From assembly GCA_021621525.1 (NCBI GenBank), contig JAJVUU010000009.1, positions 1 through 41,435 on the forward strand: a stretch of DNA of 41,435 bases. The letters run 5' to 3'. Below are positions 32,262-40,602 of the stretch, piece after piece (position 1 is the stretch's first letter; each line of letters opens with the position of its first letter). A program made the translations under genes and the position numbers. The notes under the pieces were generated by a model. That model was not told the DNA's origin. It saw nothing but the letters and a program-made list of their open reading frames with translations, and searched no databases. Source of the DNA: Caryophanales bacterium. GTDB taxonomy: Bacteria > Bacillota_I > Bacilli_A > RFN20 > CAG-288.

Positions 32262-33470
32262 ATGTTTCTGTCCTTATTCTTGATTCTGTCTTTAGGTGTG
32301 CTTGGAGGATTCCTGATGGATAAAATCAGGATGCCAAAGCTTATCTGGTATCTCATCCTCGGCATCCTTCTTGGACCATCCGTATTCAACATCATCGATT
32401 CTTCTTTGATAGGGATATCATCCTATCTGAGGCAGATAGCTCTGATCATCATCCTGACTAGGTCGGCTCTTTCCCTGGATGTCAAAGGACTGCTCAAGAT
32501 CGGAAGGCCAGCCATCCTTCTATCCTTCCTTCCGGCAAGCTTTGAAATCCTGGGCATATGTATCTTCGCCCCTTTGTTTCTGGATATCAGCATCTTCGAG
32601 GCCTTGCTTCTAGGAAGTGTGCTTGCCGCTGTTTCACCGGCCGTGGTCGTCCCTAGGATGATCAAGATCAAGGAGGAAGGATACGGAAAGGAACACTCCG
32701 TCACGGACCTGGTGATGGCAGGCTCCTCTTTGGATGACATCTATGTCATCGTTCTCTTCTATGCCTTCAAGGGGCTTGTCGCTTCTTCCTCCTTCTCATA
32801 TTTGGATCTTCTCAAGATTCCAGAGAGCATCCTTCTTGGAATCGCTGCCGGTCTTCTTTTAGGGTTTCTGTTAGGTTGGTTCGTCAAGAAAATACGTGTG
32901 AATGCTACTGTTTCGATTCTCCTTCTTCTTTCCTTCTCCTTTGGCCTGTTTTATCTTGAGGAAGTCTTGAAACCTTATGTGAGCCTTTCTTCCCTCCTTG
33001 GTGTCATGGTGCTGGTGATGGTCTTCATATCTTTCAACAAGGAAAAGAAGGCTGAGATCAAGAAAGGCTATGAATCCCTCTGGTCCTGCTTTGAAATCCT
33101 TCTCTTTACTTTGGTCGGTGTCATCTGCAATACGAAGCTCGCCTTCTCCAAGGAGGGAGGAATCATCGTCGGAGTGATCTTCCTTGCCCTGGCTTTCAGA
33201 TGCGTAGGTGTCTTTCTCTCCATTCTCTTTACCAAGTTTACCTTCAAGGAGAGACTGTTCATCATCCTATCCTATCTTCCCAAGGCTACGGTACAGGCAT
33301 CGATCGGTGCCATCGCCTTGCAGGAAGGACTCAGCTGCGGGAGCATTATCCTTGCTTCAGCCATCCTTGCCATCCTTGTGACGGCACCTCTTGGAGCCAT
33401 ATTGATCGACTTCACCTACAAGCATCTGCTGTCTCTTGAAAAGGATGATGTCATAAAGAGAACTTGCTGA
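32262..33470 (+). CDS. Cation:proton antiporter (CPA family, Na+/H+ or K+/H+)
   Basis: A polytopic membrane protein of 402 residues with about 11-12 hydrophobic segments covering nearly its whole length. Family features include GGFLMDKIRMPKLIWYLILG at the start, the discontinuous-helix region VLAAVSPAVVVPRMI (about 117-131) and SYLPKATVQASIGAIALQE near the end. It should exchange Na+ or K+ for protons across the cell membrane. There is no cytoplasmic RCK domain. The start chosen lies after the leader terminator; a longer frame would begin inside the hairpin. The ribosome site is weak (GCGAG). Confidence 0.85.
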   Translation: MFLSLFLILSLGVLGGFLMDKIRMPKLIWYLILGILLGPSVFNIIDSSLIGISSYLRQIALIIILTRSALSLDVKGLLKIGRPAILLSFLPASFEILGICIFAPLFLDISIFEALLLGSVLAAVSPAVVVPRMIKIKEEGYGKEHSVTDLVMAGSSLDDIYVIVLFYAFKGLVASSSFSYLDLLKIPESILLGIAAGLLLGFLLGWFVKKIRVNATVSILLLLSFSFGLFYLEEVLKPYVSLSSLLGVMVLVMVFISFNKEKKAEIKKGYESLWSCFEILLFTLVGVICNTKLAFSKEGGIIVGVIFLALAFRCVGVFLSILFTKFTFKERLFIILSYLPKATVQASIGAIALQEGLSCGSIILASAILAILVTAPLGAILIDFTYKHLLSLEKDDVIKRTC

Positions 33471-33615
33471 CCTTTCAGGTGTTTCTTTACGAAGCATACA
33501 ACAATATGAGCAGAGGACAAAGGACATCAACAAGACAGTCACAGAGAGCCTGCTTGCACTTTCGAGAGCTCTCGGATGCAGGATGGAAGACCTGATGGAG
33601 TTCAACGGCTTTTGA
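33457..33615 (+). pseudogene. Relic of an XRE (Cro/C1-type) helix-turn-helix regulator
   Basis: In the frame one base off the antiporter gene, 33457-33612 reads RELADLSGVSLRSIQQYEQ and ends SLLALSRALGCRMEDLMEF before a stop, the recognition-helix half of an XRE domain. The first two helices and any start codon are missing; an in-frame stop precedes it. It overlaps the last 14 bases of the antiporter gene. It is best read as a 5'-truncated gene left by a deletion that brought the antiporter end here. Confidence 0.75.
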
Positions 33616-33729
33616 TGATTTGAATTCTGTTGCCATCAGTCTTGATAAAAAACGATGTTCTCATAGCAAAAGGATTCTTGCCTTGACATAAAAGATTCCT
33701 TCACTATTTCCCGATTCTTATCACTTTCC
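33616..33729. other. Intergenic DNA before the suf promoter
   Basis: About 110 bases with no ORF, hairpin or RNA gene that I can support. It lies between the XRE relic and the suf promoter. No clear terminator for the antiporter gene is seen. Confidence 0.4.
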
Positions 33730-33758
33730 TTGTAACAAACGTATAAATTCATTAAAAT
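33730..33758 (+). promoter_or_regulatory. Promoter of the suf-mnmG operon
   Basis: TTGTAA (33730-33735), 17 bases, TAAAAT (33753-33758), 40 bases before sufC, which has a GGAGG site. Confidence 0.65.
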
Positions 33759-33798
33759 ATATAAGTTTTAAATAGCGATTCTGAACATTGGAGGCGGT

Positions 33799-34620
33799 AT
33801 GGAAAATCTAAACATTGAAAACATCTCTTGCGAGGCTGAAGGGAACCATATTTTAAGTGGTTGCAGCCTGGACGTCAAAAAAGGTGACTGCGTAGCCTTG
33901 CTTGGTCCTAACGGACATGGAAAGTCTACGCTTCTCAACGTCCTGATGGGCAATCCGAGGTACAAGGTGACCTCTGGTAGCATCACGCTTGACGGGAAAG
34001 ACCTGCTCAGGCTTTCCGTCGATGAAAGAAGCAGGAAAGGACTCTTCATGTCCTTCCAGAATCCGCCGGATGTTCCTGGTGTCGTCACCATGGATTTCTA
34101 TAGGGCAATGCTCAACGCACGTCTGGAGAAACACATTTCCCTTTTCAAGTTCTACAAGGAAATCACCGACTCCTACAAGAAGGTCGGACTTGATGACTCC
34201 ATGGCAAGCAGACATCTCAACGAAGGATATTCAGGTGGTGAGAAGAAGAGAAACGAGATTCTCCAGATGCTCATGCTCAAACCTGATATCGCTCTCCTTG
34301 ACGAAATCGACTCCGGACTTGATGTCGATGCCCTGAAGACGATTGCCAACGTCATCGACACGCTCAAGCAACAGGGTACCACCTTCATCATCGTCTCCCA
34401 CTATGACAGGCTCTATGAGCTTGTCCATGTCAACAAGACAGCCGTCGTCGTCAACGGAAGGATTGCCTTGCAGGGAGATGAGAATCTTGCCATGCGTATC
34501 AGCCATGAAGGATATTCCTTCCTGGAGACGGAATACGGCATCAAGATCGAGAAGCAGGAAAAGACAGCAAACAGCATCTCCATCGGAAGCTGTGGTGTCA
34601 AACAGGTGATGGGAAAATGA
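33799..34620 (+). CDS. sufC: Fe-S assembly ATPase SufC
   Basis: ABC-type ATPase of the SufBCD scaffold that builds iron-sulfur clusters in the cytosol. The 273 residues hold Walker A GPNGHGKST (about 34-42), the Q-loop FMSFQNP, the signature YSGGEKKR and Walker B ALLDEIDSGLD, all typical of SufC. The tail of about 20 residues past the usual end is unassigned. GGAGG precedes the ATG, and sufD overlaps by four bases (ATGA). Confidence 0.96.
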   Translation: MENLNIENISCEAEGNHILSGCSLDVKKGDCVALLGPNGHGKSTLLNVLMGNPRYKVTSGSITLDGKDLLRLSVDERSRKGLFMSFQNPPDVPGVVTMDFYRAMLNARLEKHISLFKFYKEITDSYKKVGLDDSMASRHLNEGYSGGEKKRNEILQMLMLKPDIALLDEIDSGLDVDALKTIANVIDTLKQQGTTFIIVSHYDRLYELVHVNKTAVVVNGRIALQGDENLAMRISHEGYSFLETEYGIKIEKQEKTANSISIGSCGVKQVMGK

Positions 34621-35294
34621 GCAACCTTGTCATCAATCCGGAACTTCTTCCTTCTTCCCTCACGTTATCAGGTGAGAATGAAATGAAGTTCTTTCTCTCT
34701 ACCCCGATAAAAAGCAAAGAGGCTAAGACGGAAATCATCTTGAAAGAAAACGCAACGCTTGATTTCACCTTGGTGGATTTTGCACGCACTGATTTTGATT
34801 ACAGCCTGAACATCAGCCTGAAAAGAGGAGCCAGAGTGATTCTCTCCTTAGCCAGCCTCGGCTTTGAAGACACGGCCAAGGTCTTCCACTTCAATGTCAG
34901 CCATGAGGAAGGGAATACCTATTCCAGAGTCAGCATGAACGGCATCAACAACAAGAATGGCGTGCTGAAGTTCTTGGGAAACTCCCTGATTGTCAATGGT
35001 GCCCATAAGAGTGACACCAGACAAGAGGGAAAGATCACCAATCTTTCCATTGACTGCAAGAGTGAAGTCTCCCCAGCCCTTCTCATCAAGGAAAACGACG
35101 TCAATGCCAGCCATGGTGCTGCCTTAGGTGCCTATAACCCTGATGAACTCTTCTATCTCATGAGCAGAGGACTCTCTTTAGATGAGAGCAAGAAGCTCAT
35201 CACCTTCGGAACACTCCTTCCTGTGCTTGAAAAGCTGGGAGACCAGGATATCATTGAAAAAGCCAAAGCGTCTTTACAGGAGCTTACACTATGA
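34617..35294 (+). CDS. sufD: Fe-S assembly protein SufD, short form
   Basis: Scaffold partner of SufB. The beta-helix core and the end SHGAALGAYNPDELFYLMSRGLS are clear, including the histidine that lies at the SufB-SufD interface. At 225 residues it is about half the length of Bacillus SufD (about 435) because the N-terminal helical domain is missing. The frame is intact, has four-base overlaps on both sides and shows no frameshift, so this looks like a natural short form rather than a broken gene. Confidence 0.88.
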   Translation: MSNLVINPELLPSSLTLSGENEMKFFLSTPIKSKEAKTEIILKENATLDFTLVDFARTDFDYSLNISLKRGARVILSLASLGFEDTAKVFHFNVSHEEGNTYSRVSMNGINNKNGVLKFLGNSLIVNGAHKSDTRQEGKITNLSIDCKSEVSPALLIKENDVNASHGAALGAYNPDELFYLMSRGLSLDESKKLITFGTLLPVLEKLGDQDIIEKAKASLQELTL

Positions 35295-36532
35295 GTTTCG
35301 ATCCATATCAGATACGTAAGGATTTCCCGATGTACGCAAACCACGAAGGAAAGTTCAAGGGACTTCCCTTGGTCTATCTTGACAACTCTGCCACCACCTT
35401 CAAACCACAGTGCGTCATCGATGCCGTGAACCATTATTATTGCGATATCACGGCAAACACCAGAAGAGGAGACTATTCCCTTGCCCATGAGGCGGATGCC
35501 GCCTTTGACGAAGCCAGGGAAGTCGTCTCTGACTTCATCCATGCCAAGGATCCAAACGAAGTCATCTTCACCAGCGGTGACACCCAAGGGCTCAACGAAA
35601 TCGCCTATGGACTCATCCCGCTTCTGAAGGAAGGAGATGAGATCGTCCTCACCCAGTCAGAACATGCCTCCAACGTCCTTCCTTGGTTCCAGGTAGCCAA
35701 GATCACCAAAGCCAAGATTCGTTACATCGAACTTGACAGCCAGGGAAAGGTCACCGTCGAAGGACTGAAGAAAGTCATCAGCGAGAAGACAAAGGTCGTC
35801 TCCATCGCATCCGTCAGCAACGTCATGGGATTTGAGATCGACGTCAAAGGTCTCTGCAAGCTCACCCATCAGTATCATGCCATCTATATCGATGACGGAG
35901 CACAGTCTGTCGCCCATCAGAAGACTGATGTACAGGATACGGATGTCGACTTCCTCGTCTTTTCCGGACACAAGATGTGCGGTCCTACCGGTGTCGGTGT
36001 CCTATATGGAAAGATGGAGCTTCTCGAAAAGCTGACACCTCTGATGTATGGAGGTGAGATGAACGCACGTTTCCATTCAGACGGATATCTGTCCTTGGAT
36101 GACGTTCCCTATCGCTTTGAAGCCGGCACTCAGAATGTCGCCGGTGTACTAGGCCTTGCAAAAGCTTGCCTTTATCTTGAAAGGATTGGTTTTGACAATA
36201 TCCATGCCCATGAACTTGAGCTGAGAAGACTTGCCGTCGATGGTTTGAAGAAGAATGGCAATGCCATCATCTACAACGAAGAAGCCACCACCGGAATCAT
36301 TTCCTTCAACATAAAGGACGTGTTCCCTCAGGATGCTGCCACCTATCTTTCCAGCAAAGGTGTCTTTGTCCGTTCCGGCACACACTGTGCCAAGATTCTT
36401 CCGGAGTTCCTCCATGTCGATGGAACCCTGAGAGCATCCTTATATCTATACAATACGAAAGAAGACATTCAGGCTTTCGTCAAGGCCTGTTCCACCGCGG
36501 AGGATTTCTTAGATGCCTTTTTCACTGAATGA
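35291..36532 (+). CDS. sufS: Cysteine desulfurase SufS
   Basis: PLP enzyme that takes sulfur from cysteine and passes it to SufU. The 413 residues include YLDNSATTFKP, the PLP lysine in FSGHKMCGPTGVG, and the active-site cysteine in VRSGTHCAKI (near 365), as in group II desulfurases. The length is normal. Cysteine would come from CysK/CysE at the start of the window. It overlaps sufD by four bases and sufU by 20. Confidence 0.96.
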   Translation: MSFDPYQIRKDFPMYANHEGKFKGLPLVYLDNSATTFKPQCVIDAVNHYYCDITANTRRGDYSLAHEADAAFDEAREVVSDFIHAKDPNEVIFTSGDTQGLNEIAYGLIPLLKEGDEIVLTQSEHASNVLPWFQVAKITKAKIRYIELDSQGKVTVEGLKKVISEKTKVVSIASVSNVMGFEIDVKGLCKLTHQYHAIYIDDGAQSVAHQKTDVQDTDVDFLVFSGHKMCGPTGVGVLYGKMELLEKLTPLMYGGEMNARFHSDGYLSLDDVPYRFEAGTQNVAGVLGLAKACLYLERIGFDNIHAHELELRRLAVDGLKKNGNAIIYNEEATTGIISFNIKDVFPQDAATYLSSKGVFVRSGTHCAKILPEFLHVDGTLRASLYLYNTKEDIQAFVKACSTAEDFLDAFFTE

Positions 36533-36968
36533 CCCTCAGATGATGAGGGAAATCATCGTCGACCATTATCAGAATCCACGCAACTTCCAAGACGTGAAGG
36601 ATCCCAGCTATATCACCATCCACATGGATTCTGCTTCCTGCATCGATGACATCTATGTCCATGTCAAGGTCGAAAACGGAATCATCAAGGACTGCAAGTG
36701 GCATGGCAAGGGATGTGCCATCTCCACTGCTTCCACCAGCATCATGAGCGAACTTGTCAAAGGCAAGAGCGAGAAGGAAGCCATGGACATCATGGATGAA
36801 TTCAACAAGATGCTTGCCGGCAAGGATTTCGATGCCGATAAGCTGGATGAAGCCATCTGCTTCAGCAACGTCAACCGTCAGCCTAGCCGTATCACCTGCG
36901 CCAACATCTCATGGCGTGGATTATCCAAGGCTTTGATTCAGGAGGAAGAGAAGCATGACCACCACTGA
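36513..36968 (+). CDS. sufU: Sulfur carrier SufU
   Basis: Zinc-dependent sulfurtransferase that accepts persulfide sulfur from SufS and feeds the SufBCD scaffold. The 151 residues contain HYQNPRNF and the three zinc cysteines in SASCIDD, GKGCAIS and RITCANISW. The first motif reads CID where Bacillus has CGD, leaving the zinc-ligand Asp in place. The 20-residue insertion that separates SufU from IscU is present. GGAGG lies in the end of sufS. It overlaps sufB by 14 bases. Confidence 0.93.
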   Translation: MPFSLNDPQMMREIIVDHYQNPRNFQDVKDPSYITIHMDSASCIDDIYVHVKVENGIIKDCKWHGKGCAISTASTSIMSELVKGKSEKEAMDIMDEFNKMLAGKDFDADKLDEAICFSNVNRQPSRITCANISWRGLSKALIQEEEKHDHH

Positions 36969-38364
36969 AAAAGAACTGCTTGACAAGGACAACCGTGCCC
37001 AGTACGAATTCCGTGACAAGGATGTCGCCATCTATCGTACAGAGAAGGGCTTGGATGAAAATACCGTCCGTGAGATTTCCAAGATCAAGAACGAACCTCA
37101 ATGGATGCTCGAATTCCGTCTGAAAGCTTTGAAAGAATTCGAAAGACATCATCAGCCGTCCTTCGGTCCGGATCTCAACTGGATCAACTTCCAAGATTAT
37201 ACCTACTACACCAAGATCAGCGACAAAGTCGCAGACAACTGGGAAGACGTACCCGATACCGTCAAGAACACATTCGACAAGCTCGGCATCCCCGAAGCCG
37301 AACAGAAGTTCCTCTCCGGTGTCACCACCCAATATGAATCCGAAGCCGTCTATTCCAACATGCTCAAGGAAGTCAACGACAAAGGTGTCGTCTTCCTCGA
37401 CATGGACTCCGGACTCAGGGAGTATCCGGAAATCGTCAAGAAGTATTTTGGCAAGCTCGTCCCTCCCCAGGACAACAAGTATGCTGCCTTGAACAGCGCC
37501 GTGTGGTCCGGAGGAAGCTTCATCTACGTCCCCAAGGGAGTGAAGCTGGACAAACCTCTCCAGTCCTATTTCCGCATCAACAACAAGAGAAGCGGTCAGT
37601 TTGAAAGGACCCTCATCATCGTCGATGACGATGCCGAGCTCAACTATGTCGAAGGATGCACGGCTCCGATGTACTCGGAAGAGTCCCTCCATGCCGCCAT
37701 CGTCGAAATCTTCGTCGGCAAGAGAGCCAAGATGCGCTATACGACCATCCAGAACTGGTCCAATTCCATCCTCAACCTCGTCACCCAGAGAGCCATCGTC
37801 GATGACGACGGCCTCATGGAATGGGTTGACGGAAACATCGGTTCCAAACTCTGCATGAAATATCCGTGCTGTGTCCTCAAGGGAGACAGGGCCAAAGGTT
37901 CGACCATCAGCGTTGCCGTCGCAAGCCAAGGTCAGTTCCAGGATACCGGTGCCAAGATGATTCACCTTGGCAAGGATACTTCCAGCAACATCATCTCCAA
38001 ATCCATCTCCAAGGATGGAGGAACAGCCAACTTCCGAGGACAGATCCATATCGCCAAGGGTGCTCTGAACTCCAGGGCCCATGAGGAATGCGATACGCTC
38101 ATCATCGACAGCCATTCCTATTCCGATACGATACCAAACAATGTCGTCGAAAACGCCTCAAGCTATCTGGAGCATGAGGCCAGTGTCTCCAAGATCAACG
38201 AAGACCAGCTCTTCTATCTCATGAGCAGGGGCTTAAGCAAATCTCAGGCTACCCAGATGATCGTCATGGGCTTCTTGGAGCCGTTTGCAAAGGAACTTCC
38301 TATGGAGTATGCCGTCGAACTCAACCAGCTCATCAAAATGGATATGACTGGTTCTATCGGTTGA
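36955..38364 (+). CDS. sufB: Fe-S assembly scaffold SufB
   Basis: Main scaffold subunit of SufBCD. The 469 residues have the normal length and order: N-terminal helical part, then the right-handed beta-helix with SGGSFIYVPKGV, DDDAELNYVEGCTAPMYS and RAHEECDTLIIDS, then YLEHEASVSKINEDQLFYLMS. The glutamate/histidine pair of LEHEASV is conserved. GGAGG precedes the ATG. The stop overlaps the mnmG ATG by one base. Confidence 0.96.
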   Translation: MTTTEKELLDKDNRAQYEFRDKDVAIYRTEKGLDENTVREISKIKNEPQWMLEFRLKALKEFERHHQPSFGPDLNWINFQDYTYYTKISDKVADNWEDVPDTVKNTFDKLGIPEAEQKFLSGVTTQYESEAVYSNMLKEVNDKGVVFLDMDSGLREYPEIVKKYFGKLVPPQDNKYAALNSAVWSGGSFIYVPKGVKLDKPLQSYFRINNKRSGQFERTLIIVDDDAELNYVEGCTAPMYSEESLHAAIVEIFVGKRAKMRYTTIQNWSNSILNLVTQRAIVDDDGLMEWVDGNIGSKLCMKYPCCVLKGDRAKGSTISVAVASQGQFQDTGAKMIHLGKDTSSNIISKSISKDGGTANFRGQIHIAKGALNSRAHEECDTLIIDSHSYSDTIPNNVVENASSYLEHEASVSKINEDQLFYLMSRGLSKSQATQMIVMGFLEPFAKELPMEYAVELNQLIKMDMTGSIG

Positions 38365-40262
38365 TGCTCAATTCAATATCTAACGATTACGATGTCATCG
38401 TCGTCGGTGGCGGACATGCAGGAAGCGAAGCCTGCTATGCCACAAGCAGAATGGGGTTAAAGACCCTCCTTGTCTGCCTTAACTTTAAGATGGTCTCCAA
38501 TATGCCATGCAACCCCCATATCGGAGGTTCTGCCAAAGGCATCGTCGTAAGGGAAATCGATGCCTTAGGTGGCATCATGGCTAAGATTGCCGATAGCAAA
38601 GGTGCTTTGCTTCAGATCAAGGAACTCAATACCTCCAAGGGTCCAGGCGTGAGATGTCTTCGTGCCCAGGAAGACAAGAAGGTCTATCCTAGGAACATGC
38701 AGAACTATCTCCTCGGCCTTGATAACCTTGACATCGTCGAGGACGAAGTCAAGTCTCTCGTCATCCACGACCATAAGATCGAAGGTGTCGACTTGGAAAA
38801 GCACGGCTTCATCTCTGCAAGAAGTATCATCCTGGCTACCGGAACCCACATGGAATCCAGGATTCTACGCGGACATGACATCACTGAAGAAGGTCCGGAC
38901 GGAGAAAGACCAAGCCATGGTCTAAGCAAGTCCATCGCCGATCTAGGTCTTGAGATGCTACGTCTGAAGACTGGTACACCACCTCGTCTTGATCCTGACA
39001 GCATCGACTTTTCCATCCTCAAACCGGAATACGGACAGGATGGAAAGCTTGCCTTCTCCTATGACACGACAACTTATATGAAGAAGGAAGACATGGTCGT
39101 CTGTTATCTTACCTATACCAACGAAAAGACACATCAGATCATCCGTGACCACCTCCTTGAATCCGCTATGTATGGAGGCATCGTCAAGGGGGTCGGTCCC
39201 AGATACTGTCCCAGCATCGAAGACAAGGTGGTCCGCTTCAAGGAGAAGACCAGGCACCAGCTCTTCCTAGAACCGGAATCCCTGGAGATGAAATCCACCT
39301 ATGTCGACGGACTGTCCACCTCCATGCCGACCTATGTCCAGGAAGAGATTGTCCATTCCATCGTCGGACTCGAGCATGCAAGATTCCTCAAGTATGCCTA
39401 TGCCATCGAATACGATGCCATTGAACCTAGCCAGCTTGAACATACCCTTCAGGTCAGAGGATATCCGGGACTTTATGTCTGCGGACAGATTGCCTCGACT
39501 TCCGGATATGAAGAAGCCGCAGCCCTGGGTCTCATGGCCGGTATCAATGCAGGTCTCTATCTACAGAAGAAGGAACCTCTGATCCTGAAGAGAGATGAAG
39601 CCTATATCGGCATCATGATCGATGACATCGTCACCAAGGGAACAAGAGAACCCTACAGACTCCTTTCTTCCAGAAGCGAGTTCCGCCTCATCACCAGGAA
39701 CGACAATGCCGATTCCCGTCTTGCAAGATATGGCTATGAAGCCGGACTAAACAGCCAGGAGAGATATGATAAACTGAAGAAGAGCCAGGAAAATGTCATC
39801 CTGGCCATCAATGAACTCTCTGACCATCAGATTGCTTCCAATAAGAAGCTGCAGGATTATGTGATGTCCTTAGGTTTTCCAAAGCCTAACGGAAACGAGA
39901 CGCTCAAGAACTGCCTGAGAAGACAGAACGTCACCTATAAAGGCATCCATGACTGCGTTGACTTCCTTCCTGATTTGAATGACAACGAAGCATTCAAATG
40001 CGAGACCGAGGTCAAGTATGAAGGCTATATCCTTCAGGAAAGGAAGGAAGTCACCCGCAGGAAGTCCTATGAAGAACTTCCTCTTCCTGATGATCTGGAC
40101 TATCTTCATATCGACGGACTTTCCTTGGAAGCCAGAGAAAAATTAAACCTCTACAGGCCAAAGACCTTAGGTGAAGCAGGAAGAATCACCAACGTCCATC
40201 CGAGTGACATCGATGTATTGTCCTTCTATGTAAGGCATAGAAACTTCGACAACAACAAATAG
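38364..40262 (+). CDS. mnmG: tRNA 5-carboxymethylaminomethyluridine synthase subunit MnmG
   Basis: FAD enzyme that, with MnmE, adds the cmnm5 group to U34 of several tRNAs. The 632 residues start with the FAD fold VVGGGHAGSEACYATSRMG, then MPCNPHIGGSAKGIVVREID, the active-site segment LRLKTGTPPRLD and the tRNA-binding C-terminal helices. A TTG one codon earlier is possible; the ATG overlapping the sufB stop is preferred. In most Firmicutes mnmG sits with mnmE and rsmG; here it closes the suf operon and neither partner is in the window. Confidence 0.95.
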   Translation: MLNSISNDYDVIVVGGGHAGSEACYATSRMGLKTLLVCLNFKMVSNMPCNPHIGGSAKGIVVREIDALGGIMAKIADSKGALLQIKELNTSKGPGVRCLRAQEDKKVYPRNMQNYLLGLDNLDIVEDEVKSLVIHDHKIEGVDLEKHGFISARSIILATGTHMESRILRGHDITEEGPDGERPSHGLSKSIADLGLEMLRLKTGTPPRLDPDSIDFSILKPEYGQDGKLAFSYDTTTYMKKEDMVVCYLTYTNEKTHQIIRDHLLESAMYGGIVKGVGPRYCPSIEDKVVRFKEKTRHQLFLEPESLEMKSTYVDGLSTSMPTYVQEEIVHSIVGLEHARFLKYAYAIEYDAIEPSQLEHTLQVRGYPGLYVCGQIASTSGYEEAAALGLMAGINAGLYLQKKEPLILKRDEAYIGIMIDDIVTKGTREPYRLLSSRSEFRLITRNDNADSRLARYGYEAGLNSQERYDKLKKSQENVILAINELSDHQIASNKKLQDYVMSLGFPKPNGNETLKNCLRRQNVTYKGIHDCVDFLPDLNDNEAFKCETEVKYEGYILQERKEVTRRKSYEELPLPDDLDYLHIDGLSLEAREKLNLYRPKTLGEAGRITNVHPSDIDVLSFYVRHRNFDNNK

Positions 40263-40284
40263 CCGCATAAAGCGGCTTTTTGTT
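40261..40284 (+). terminator. Terminator of suf-mnmG
   Basis: Hairpin AGCCGC/GCGGCT with loop ATAAA and five T, directly on the mnmG stop. Confidence 0.9.
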
Positions 40285-40602
40285 TGTAGATAAAGATGGC
40301 TTATCAATTTCGATGAAGCACAGATAAGATTAGACTATAACATCGAACCATAAGCTCAAGGTGACTGCTTCAATAATACATGTAGGGAAACGAACAACCA
40401 TAAAATTCTACTGGACAGTTTTGATGATTTTAGTAAAAGTGTCCAGTAGGAACAGGCAAAATAGCAGGACAAGCAGTCATACTTCCTAAATAGGAAACCT
40501 TTAAAAGGGTCATTAGACTACTCTGGTTTTAGCCTGATTTTAACAGCCCCATGGCTTTTGACACTTTTACAACACCATAACTCCACTTCATAGGAAGTGA
40601 TT
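40285..40602. other. Gene-free junction between mnmG and foreign-looking DNA
   Basis: About 320 bases without a credible frame. It holds the inverted repeat at 40408-40449, an inverted 11-base copy of part of it at 40560-40570, and short palindromes TTCCTAAATAGGAA (40483-40496) and CACTTC/GAAGTG (40584-40599). It reads as a boundary where a mobile element has come and gone. Confidence 0.5.
40408..40449. repeat. Hairpin-like inverted repeat, possible insertion-element remnant
   Basis: Perfect 10-bp arms CTACTGGACA/TGTCCAGTAG, then a G-G mismatch and TTTT/AAAA, around a 12-base centre. The outer sequences look like imperfect terminal repeats placed almost back to back (CTACTGGACA[G/C]TTTT). 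GACACTTTTAC at 40560-40570 repeats the right arm in inverted form. No transposase is present. Confidence 0.55.
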
